Shown here: piece after piece, positions 45,141-50,934 of the stretch
How positions within the stretch are numbered: the stretch's first letter is position 1
Layout: the number at the start of each line of letters is the position of its first letter
Source: Companilactobacillus tucceti DSM 20183
GTDB taxonomy: Bacteria; Bacillota; Bacilli; Lactobacillales; Lactobacillaceae
NCBI RefSeq assembly: GCF_001434665.1
Contig: NZ_AZDG01000017.1
Span: 1 to 50,934 of the forward strand
DNA: 50,934 nucleotides
Direction: 5' to 3'
Translations under genes and position numbers: made by a program
Notes under the pieces: generated by a model
What the model was told of the DNA's origin: nothing
What the model saw: only the letters and a program-made list of their open reading frames with translations
Databases searched by the model: none

Positions 45141-46562
45141 TTAAATTTGGTTGATTGAATTGTTATTATTTTTTATGGGGAAAATCAAATTCAAACTATT
45201 GAAGTCCCTTATTAAATTTGCACGTTTTAAATCTTGATCTGTACTTGGCTTCAAGTATAAATTGTTTTCCAATAAGTCAATATTCTTAAACCTTTGACCG
45301 ACTGGGAGATCATAATAACTTTCTTCACTCTCATTACCAAGATAATTATTAGGGTTGAGTTGAATCAATACATCTTTAGAATTTATCCAACCGTCTTTTA
45401 ATTTCAACCAAACTTGTGTACCTAGTTTTTGAACTGTTAGTATTCGTTCAGGCTTATTGAACTCTAAACGATTTATGATGCTATTTTTCTTTCTTGGATC
45501 TTTATATAGATAATTGTTTTGTTCCTGTCCTCTAAAGATGGCTTTAGCACCAAAGTAGGGACGCAATTCCTTTAAAGCAGAGTCGGAGTTAAATCCTTCT
45601 GCATTTGCAAAAGAATTCTCGCCAAGTTGTACATATTCGTTACCATGAAATTTTATGATATTAGTAATGTGGAACCCATCTAGTGGACGTACTTCACGTT
45701 TAGTTTTAACTAGTCGGTAAGGATTTTCGTAAATAGGTTCTTCTTTTGTTCCTAAGTAGTATACATTTTGATCAAGAACTTCACTTTGTGATTGATTCTT
45801 CAGTTCACGGTATTCATTACCAGTGGCAGGATAATTAGTTACAACTCCGTCAATTGGCATATTTACTAGAGTATTCCATTTACTTGGGCTTTCATTCATC
45901 TCATCCCAAACGTAAACAGTTTTATTCATTGCGTGCAATGCATTGATAATATCAGGCGTAACAATATTTGATGAAAGATTGACACCAGTTACGTATTGTA
46001 AAATATCAAAATTGACTCTTTTAGTGGTACCAGCAATGAAAATTCTAGGGATGTTGGGCATCAATTTTGCTTCATTTTGCATACTTTTAGTTGAAAAGGA
46101 ATGGAACATAACTCTGTTTTGCATACCATATTTATCGATACATTCTTTCAGCAATTCCTCCATATTTTGAGGATTACCTTTTTTAGTTTTTTTAGTTTCA
46201 ATGAGAAATTTAGCTTTTGGATTATCTTTATAGTGAGCAAAAACTTGGTCCAAACTGTGGATAGGTTCACCATTTTCTTGATGAAGTTGGCTTAAAGTCG
46301 AAAAGTTTTGTTCAGAAACCACCATGGATGTTCCGGTGATCCTCTCCAAATTTTTATCATGAGACACAACTAAAACATTATCTTTTGAAACGTGCAGATC
46401 TAACTCTACATAGTCGGCACCTTCTGAAAATGCTGTGTTAAAACTTTCAAATGTTTCTTCGGGAGCTTTGATGGGATCACCACGGTGACCAATTACATCG
46501 AATCCACTCATGAAAAGAAAAATAGAAAGAGAAAGTACAAGGATTATTTTTTTTGAGACCAT
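45141..46562 (-). CDS. Secreted glycerophosphodiester phosphodiesterase with C-terminal SLAP-type repeats
   Basis: A 473-residue exported protein. A hydrophobic signal/anchor (residues 5-20) precedes a GDPD TIM barrel with catalytic His26-Arg27 (GHRGDP), Glu53, Asp55 (VELDLHVS) and His68 (VVSHDK). After about residue 265 the protein carries two SLAP/SH3-like wall-binding repeats (LGTKEEPIYENPYRLVKTKREVRPL and the later EFNKPERILTVQKLGTQVWLKLKDGWI region). It probably hydrolyses glycerophosphodiesters or lipoteichoic-acid-derived glycerophosphate outside the membrane while bound to the wall. AGGGAGTT precedes the ATG. It is monocistronic and divergent from the next gene. Confidence 0.9.
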   Translation of the reverse strand: MVSKKIILVLSLSIFLFMSGFDVIGHRGDPIKAPEETFESFNTAFSEGADYVELDLHVSKDNVLVVSHDKNLERITGTSMVVSEQNFSTLSQLHQENGEPIHSLDQVFAHYKDNPKAKFLIETKKTKKGNPQNMEELLKECIDKYGMQNRVMFHSFSTKSMQNEAKLMPNIPRIFIAGTTKRVNFDILQYVTGVNLSSNIVTPDIINALHAMNKTVYVWDEMNESPSKWNTLVNMPIDGVVTNYPATGNEYRELKNQSQSEVLDQNVYYLGTKEEPIYENPYRLVKTKREVRPLDGFHITNIIKFHGNEYVQLGENSFANAEGFNSDSALKELRPYFGAKAIFRGQEQNNYLYKDPRKKNSIINRLEFNKPERILTVQKLGTQVWLKLKDGWINSKDVLIQLNPNNYLGNESEESYYDLPVGQRFKNIDLLENNLYLKPSTDQDLKRANLIRDFNSLNLIFPIKNNNNSINQI

Positions 46563-46633
46563 AATTAACTCCCTAGCTTTTTAGATATTATATACTAAAT
46601 ACGTAGTAATAATTTGTGAGGTATTAATGATAA

Positions 46634-46960
46634 ATGAATAATGAAAGACAAACGCTTGATATAATTGAACAAATAACTCGAAACGATGGAACAAAGTATT
46701 ATGAGCTAGCCAATGTTTTGATGAATGGTAGAGCTGAGAAAGCTGCTGAATTGGGATTTATCAAAGAGGTAAGAATTTTGAAATTGAATATTCCTCATTC
46801 ATCAGCTGTATCAGTTTACGAAGACTATGTTAACGAAAACTATACTGTACCTCCAATGAACCTTAAAGAATGGGTCGAATACGACAAGCCAGAAGGTAAG
46901 GTACGAGATGCCTTTAATGAAATTTTAAAGGCAAACAAAATAATTTCAAAGGAAGAGTGA
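46634..46960 (+). CDS. Small protein of unknown function (108 aa)
   Basis: A 108-residue protein with no signal peptide or membrane segment. It is not recognised as a named family; the sequence is acidic, with a short hydrophobic core (VRILKLNIPHSSAVSVY). It is directly upstream of a metallophosphoesterase (8 nt gap with the chosen start), so the two are probably co-transcribed. No classical Shine-Dalgarno is obvious at its ATG (GAGG lies 15 nt upstream), which lowers confidence slightly. No sign of transfer. Confidence 0.7.
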   Translation: MNNERQTLDIIEQITRNDGTKYYELANVLMNGRAEKAAELGFIKEVRILKLNIPHSSAVSVYEDYVNENYTVPPMNLKEWVEYDKPEGKVRDAFNEILKANKIISKEE

Positions 46961-46968
46961 GTATAACA

Positions 46969-47580
46969 ATGAATTATTTTATATCAGATACTCATTTTTA
47001 TCATTATCAATTATTGGAACCTAATGATTTTGCACCTAGGCACTTTGACAATGTGGAAATGATGAATCAAGCAATGATCGATGCATGGAATGCTCGTGTA
47101 GATGAAAATGATACGGTTTATCACCTGGGAGATATTTCGATGCGTCCACAAGATTATCCAACTGATGAAGAGACATATGATATTTTAAAGCAATTAAAGG
47201 GTCATATGGTCTTGATTAAGGGTAACCATGACTATCGATCACTATTTAAATTCCTAGAGAAGCACAACTATACAATGGATGATGGTGAACCAAGATTTCA
47301 ATTTGAAGATGTTGGAGCACTGTTGAAATTTGATCATAATCAATTTTATTGCACACACTACCCTATGTTTTTAGGAAAAGTGGAGCAGATCATTAATCTT
47401 CATGGACACATTCATCATTATAGTATGTCAACAGCTGAAAATATAAATGTTGGAGTAGATGCGCCAGAACGTGGATATCTATCAGAGGATCTTCCATGGG
47501 GTTCTCCATTACGTGGTGAAGAAATAATTGAAATGTATAATAAGAAGAAGCAAGATTTAGCAAATCTACAAAGAAAGTAG
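46969..47580 (+). CDS. Calcineurin-like metallophosphoesterase
   Basis: A 203-residue metallophosphoesterase. Metal ligands are laid out as DTHFYH (Asp and His), HLGDIS (Asp), KGNHDYR (Asn and His), THYPM (His) and LHGHIHHY (two His), so the site is complete. The ATG at 46969 is preferred to an in-frame GTG at 46957 that overlaps the ribosome-binding site GGAAGAG. Substrate unknown. It overlaps no neighbour and is 7 nt before a second metallophosphoesterase, with which it probably shares a transcript. Confidence 0.87.
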   Translation: MNYFISDTHFYHYQLLEPNDFAPRHFDNVEMMNQAMIDAWNARVDENDTVYHLGDISMRPQDYPTDEETYDILKQLKGHMVLIKGNHDYRSLFKFLEKHNYTMDDGEPRFQFEDVGALLKFDHNQFYCTHYPMFLGKVEQIINLHGHIHHYSMSTAENINVGVDAPERGYLSEDLPWGSPLRGEEIIEMYNKKKQDLANLQRK

Positions 47581-47587
47581 GGACATG

Positions 47588-48958
47588 ATGGAGACAATTA
47601 AGATTATCCATACCAATGATCTACATTCTCATTTTGAAAATTTTCCTAGGATCAAACGCTTTATAGAAGATAAGAGAACCAATAATTCTGATGATGAGTT
47701 TTATCTATTTGATATTGGGGATGCAATGGATCGTGCTCATCCTCTAACTGATGCTACGGATGGTAAAAGTAATATCGAATGGTTAAATTCATTAAAATAT
47801 GATGCTGCAACTATCGGTAACAATGAGGGGTTAGGAAATAGTCACTCTGAATTGAACCATCTATATGGTAAAGCAAACTTTGAAGTTATCTTAGGTAACC
47901 TTTTTGATAAGGAAACAGGTAAATTAGCTAGTTTTGCTAAGCCATATAAAATAATAGAAACTAAGAAAAATACGAAAATAGGTGTGTTAGGTCTAACAGC
48001 ACCCTATATTCTGACGTATCCATTATTAGATTGGGATATTCATTTGATTCAAGAAACACTCCCAGGTTTGGTATCTAAACTAGAAAAAGATTGTGATGTA
48101 ATAATTTTATTGTCTCATTTGGGAGTTTCAATGGATCGTAGAATTGCTAAGAAGTATCCGCAAATAGATGTTGTAATAGGATCACACACGCATCATTTAT
48201 TTGAAAAAGGTGAAATGGATAATGGTGTCTTACTAGCAGCAGCAGGTAAATATGGACAAAATATTGGTGAGATCAACCTTGTATTAGACGATGATAAAAA
48301 AATAACACGAAAAGATGCTGTAACTACGAGAACTAGTTCTCTACAAGAAAATCCAGAAGATAAAGCGTGGATAGATGGAAAGATGCATCAAGGTGAACAG
48401 TTATTAGATGAAGTAAAAGTTGCAAATATTCCTCAAACGATGAGTCGTAATATTAATAAGGAAAATCCTGTTATTGAAGAAGGACTTACAGCTATCAAAG
48501 AATTTGCTGATGCTGATGCAGCGATTCTTAGTTCAGGACTATTTTTACAAAGTCTTCATAAGGGAACAGTATCGAAAAATGATTTGCATAAGATGTTGCC
48601 ACATGCTATTCATGTTATGAGAACCAAAATGTCTGGTGATAATGTTTGGCGTCTTGTTATGGAAATGGAAAAAAACCGTGCCTTTTTAAGAAATCATCCT
48701 CAAAAGGGAATGGGATTTCGTGGTAAAACCTTTGGTGAAATAGTTTACCGTGGGATAAGTATTGATGATAAGAAAAATGTCTACATCAATGGAGAGGCAA
48801 TACATAAGAAGAAAGAGTATACTTTAGCATTATTGGATCATTATTTGTTTGTACCATATTTTCCTTCTATAGAGATATCTGGTAATAATGACATTTTGTA
48901 TCCTAAATTTTTGAGAAGTGTTTTTGGAGATTACTTAAGTAAAAAATATCCAATTTAA
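47588..48958 (+). CDS. Bifunctional metallophosphatase/5'-nucleotidase-like protein (YunD-like)
   Basis: A 456-residue protein. The N-terminal metallophosphoesterase domain has IIHTNDLHSHF, FDIGDAMDR, GNNEGL, LSHLG and GSHTHH; the C-terminal 5'-nucleotidase domain (from about residue 280) contains the conserved GKTFGEI-like and FLRSVFGDYL segments. It lacks a signal peptide, unlike secreted UshA, so it resembles the cytoplasmic Bacillus YunD. The start at 47588 leaves 4 nt after GTAGGGA; ATG at 47585 is also possible. It is followed by yutD, as in the Bacillus yun/yut region. Confidence 0.88.
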   Translation: METIKIIHTNDLHSHFENFPRIKRFIEDKRTNNSDDEFYLFDIGDAMDRAHPLTDATDGKSNIEWLNSLKYDAATIGNNEGLGNSHSELNHLYGKANFEVILGNLFDKETGKLASFAKPYKIIETKKNTKIGVLGLTAPYILTYPLLDWDIHLIQETLPGLVSKLEKDCDVIILLSHLGVSMDRRIAKKYPQIDVVIGSHTHHLFEKGEMDNGVLLAAAGKYGQNIGEINLVLDDDKKITRKDAVTTRTSSLQENPEDKAWIDGKMHQGEQLLDEVKVANIPQTMSRNINKENPVIEEGLTAIKEFADADAAILSSGLFLQSLHKGTVSKNDLHKMLPHAIHVMRTKMSGDNVWRLVMEMEKNRAFLRNHPQKGMGFRGKTFGEIVYRGISIDDKKNVYINGEAIHKKKEYTLALLDHYLFVPYFPSIEISGNNDILYPKFLRSVFGDYLSKKYPI

Positions 48959-48969
48959 GAGGTGATTTC

Positions 48970-49488
48970 TTGCAGGAAATAGATGATAATACTGTATCTA
49001 AGCAGGCAAAAGTTACAGTTTTGACGGATGATATTATTACCATCAATGGAAAAAAGTATCATTTAGTTGAAAATCATGAAAATGGTTTTGATGAAGAGAA
49101 AATAGAAGAACGCTTTAATACTGTGTTGGATAAGTACGATTATATTGTCGGTGACTGGGGATATGATCAACTAAGATTCAAGGGCTTTTATGATGATAAT
49201 CGTCCTGAAAGTGGAATAGATAATAAAATTTCACATCTTGAGGATTATCTAGTTGAGTATTGTAATTTTGGCTGTTCTTATTTTGTTTTAGAGAAGGAGA
49301 ATAAATCTTCCACTAACAAAAAACATCATAGGAAAAATTCTAGAAGACCTAGAAAAAAGCGTTCTACTAATGCGGTAGTACATCACAATCATAATAATAA
49401 AAAAGTCCATCCTACTACTAATAATAGGCGTAAGAGGGCTTCTTCAAGTAAATTCAAAATTAGAAAAATAGGTGAAAAGAGTAAATGA
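48970..49488 (+). CDS. YutD family protein (DUF1027)
   Basis: A 172-residue protein. The DUF1027/YutD core (about residues 15-112) contains the diagnostic DYIVGDWGYDQLRFKGFY segment. The last 55 residues form an unusually long, strongly basic, low-complexity extension rich in Lys, Arg, His and Asn (KKHHRKNSRRPRKKRS onward), which suggests nucleic acid or ribosome binding (inference). The start is TTG, with AGAGGTG 4-5 nt upstream. It overlaps the next gene by 4 nt (ATGA). Confidence 0.9.
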   Translation: MQEIDDNTVSKQAKVTVLTDDIITINGKKYHLVENHENGFDEEKIEERFNTVLDKYDYIVGDWGYDQLRFKGFYDDNRPESGIDNKISHLEDYLVEYCNFGCSYFVLEKENKSSTNKKHHRKNSRRPRKKRSTNAVVHHNHNNKKVHPTTNNRRKRASSSKFKIRKIGEKSK

Positions 49489-50264
49489 TGAACTATCAAA
49501 CATATCTAATTGATTTGGACGGTACTATGTATCGAGGTAAGGACAAGATTCCAGAGGCTAAAATATTTATCGATCGTCTAAACGAAAAAAATCTTGACTA
49601 TTATTTTTTAACAAATAATACGACAAAGACCCCACAACAAGTAGCTGATAATTTGATGAATAATCATCAGATCACTGCAGATGCAAAACATGTTGTTACG
49701 CCATCTTTGGCAACGGCCGATTACGTAAAAAATATGTTTGATGATGATGTTTCTAACCATTCTGCTTATGTTATTGGTGAGTATGGGTTAAAGAGTGCTA
49801 TTTTTGGAACAGGAATCAAATTAAATGAAGTTGATCCAGATGTTGTAATTGTAGGTTTAGATTACGATGTAACTTATCATAAGTTTGAACTAGCAACTTT
49901 AGCTATTAAACGTGGAGCATTCTTTATTGGAACTAATGCTGATACTAATTTACCTAATGAAAGAGGACTAGTTCCGGGAGCTGGTTCTGTTATTTCACTT
50001 GTAGAAACTTCGACTCAACAAAAGGCTAAGTATATTGGAAAGCCAGAACGTGACATTGTTGACTATGCAGTTTCAGAAAAAGGCTTTGATCCAAAGACTG
50101 CAGTAATGGTTGGTGATAACTATAATACTGATATTAAATGTGGATTAAATGCTGGTATTGAAACGCTTCTAGTTTATACAGGAGTAAGCACTCATGAAGA
50201 TATAGCTAAAGAAACTAGAAAACCAACACATGAAGTAGAAAGTCTGGATCAATGGGATGTCTAA
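49485..50264 (+). CDS. HAD-superfamily phosphatase, NagD-like (TIGR01457)
   Basis: A 259-residue HAD phosphatase of the NagD subfamily. Motif I LIDLDGTMYRG (Asp10 and Asp12), motif II TNNTT, the cap region, motif III/IV GKPERDIVDYA and MVGDNYNTDI are intact. Likely substrates are sugar phosphates or nucleotides, unproven. The yutD-yutF type order, with a DUF1461 gene after it, is conserved in lactobacilli. It overlaps both neighbours by a few bases, so it is within an operon. ATG at 49488 is an alternative start. Confidence 0.93.
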   Translation: MMNYQTYLIDLDGTMYRGKDKIPEAKIFIDRLNEKNLDYYFLTNNTTKTPQQVADNLMNNHQITADAKHVVTPSLATADYVKNMFDDDVSNHSAYVIGEYGLKSAIFGTGIKLNEVDPDVVIVGLDYDVTYHKFELATLAIKRGAFFIGTNADTNLPNERGLVPGAGSVISLVETSTQQKAKYIGKPERDIVDYAVSEKGFDPKTAVMVGDNYNTDIKCGLNAGIETLLVYTGVSTHEDIAKETRKPTHEVESLDQWDV

Positions 50265-50856
50265 TAGTCAAAAGGATACAATTTACACAATTGTATTAGC
50301 TTTTTTCATTCTTACATTTACAATAACGGTGACGATTTTTGCTAGTTACCCATTGTTTTTGTTTGCAATAAAACATTATTATTTAGAACAAGCGGTTAAC
50401 CTAAGCTTTGGGAAAATATTTCATAACTATAACCAAATGATGAATTATTTAATTAATCCGTTTAGTGGTCAATTCCATTTAAGTGATTTTCAGTCATCAG
50501 TCGCCGGTAGAGCTCATTTTGCTGACGTCAAAAAGCTATTCATGCTTAACTTTGGTGTTTTTGTATTGTCCGGTGTATATATTGGATTTAGACATAAAAA
50601 GAGATCAAGATATAATCAGGTATTTAAATATATAGCTATTTTAGGGATCGTGTTAGCTATATTAATGGCAATTAACTTTGATAGTTTCTTTGTAGTCTTT
50701 CATGAAGTTCTATTTAGAAATAGTGATTGGCTGTTTGACCCAGCAAAGGATCCAGTTATTAATATTTTGCCAGAAGAGTTCTTTACTCAATGTTTTGTTG
50801 TATTTTTCATTCTATTTGAAGGATTAAACATTTGGAAATATAAATCGAGAAAATAA
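50257..50856 (+). CDS. DUF1461 integral membrane protein (TIGR01906)
   Basis: A 199-residue membrane protein of the TIGR01906/DUF1461 family with four hydrophobic segments (about residues 10-37, 90-108, 122-142 and 175-192) and a hydrophilic loop containing NYNQMMNYL, typical of the family. Function unknown. It overlaps the HAD phosphatase gene by 8 nt and completes the operon. Its stop codon is 78 nt before the window edge. Confidence 0.9.
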   Translation: MSNSQKDTIYTIVLAFFILTFTITVTIFASYPLFLFAIKHYYLEQAVNLSFGKIFHNYNQMMNYLINPFSGQFHLSDFQSSVAGRAHFADVKKLFMLNFGVFVLSGVYIGFRHKKRSRYNQVFKYIAILGIVLAILMAINFDSFFVVFHEVLFRNSDWLFDPAKDPVINILPEEFFTQCFVVFFILFEGLNIWKYKSRK

Positions 50857-50864
50857 AAAAGGCT

Positions 50865-50894
50865 TTGTAGTTTACTAAAGGTACTGAGTATATA
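50865..50894 (+). promoter_or_regulatory. Possible promoter at the right edge
   Basis: TTGTAG (50865-50870), 18-bp spacer, TATATA (50889-50894). It could drive a gene beyond the window; there is no coding sequence inside to confirm it. Confidence 0.3.
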
Positions 50895-50934
50895 ATTTGA
50901 TACAGATAAATAAGAGCACTTCTGGGAAAATAAT

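Overview
The window looks like core chromosome of an AT-rich, low-GC Gram-positive lactic acid bacterium of the Lactobacillaceae. The Companilactobacillus (farciminis/alimentarius) group is my best guess from overall protein character, but I could not run a search. Supporting signs are the divergent pepQ/ccpA pair with a cre site between them, a secreted protein with two SLAP-type surface-layer repeats, PepV dipeptidase, a Leuconostoc-type glucose-6-phosphate dehydrogenase, CIRCE upstream of groES, and many TTG/GTG starts preceded by good Shine-Dalgarno sequences. There are no rRNA or tRNA genes, no insertion sequence, no prophage and no CRISPR array.

Layout. 1-4.6 kb: accessory metabolism (alpha/beta hydrolase, GltP-type dicarboxylate symporter, aldo/keto reductase with a MerR-type promoter, a MerR/AdhR-like regulator, a CPBP-family membrane protease). 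4.6-6.6 kb: groES-groEL under a CIRCE operator. 7.0-9.5 kb: a BmrR-like MerR regulator followed by two tandem paralogous DUF554 membrane proteins, each with its own 19-bp-spacer MerR-type promoter. 9.6-11.3 kb: a ketopantoate reductase-family enzyme and a small SLAP surface protein. 11.5-21.5 kb: a DNA repair and tRNA-modification block (ymdB-mutS-mutL-ruvA-ruvB-queA, tgt, yajC). 21.6-26.5 kb: zwf, dinB, an NrnA-like phosphoesterase and a CshB-like helicase. 26.5-34 kb: an alanine T-box, alaS, ireB-ruvX-DUF1292, cvpA, mutS2 and trxA. 34-40.4 kb: an unrecognised protein, yslB, murI-rdgB, a ytxG/ytxH-like pair, pepQ and ccpA. 40.4-46.6 kb (minus strand): a small membrane protein, a class A PBP, PepV and a cell-surface GDPD-SLAP protein. 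46.6-50.9 kb: a small unknown protein, two metallophosphoesterases, yutD, a NagD-like HAD phosphatase and a DUF1461 membrane protein.

How the genes work together. MutS, MutL (with the DQHA(X)2E(X)4E endonuclease motif), RuvAB, DinB, MutS2 and RuvX form a repair and recombination set. QueA and Tgt make queuosine in tRNA, beside YajC. CcpA, with a cre site over its own promoter, represents catabolite control. GroESL is under HrcA/CIRCE control.

The most unusual signal is not a gene. At least seven intergenic copies of a roughly 110-nt nested hairpin, plus one degenerate copy, lie mostly directly after stop codons (near 3.4, 6.7, 6.8, 8.7, 11.3, 19.5, 37.9 and 38.0 kb). The outer helix differs completely in sequence between copies yet stays self-complementary. 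A 4-nt bulge of the type GGTC/GTTC, a co-varying 6-7 bp second helix, and two near-invariant internal loops (GAGCA opposite GCGGA/GCGCA, and CTA opposite GTA) recur inside. Two neighbouring copies share an identical 60-nt core but have different, still complementary, outer arms. This looks like a dispersed structured 3'-UTR or terminator element family, possibly a small non-autonomous mobile palindrome. I do not recognise it from any described family.
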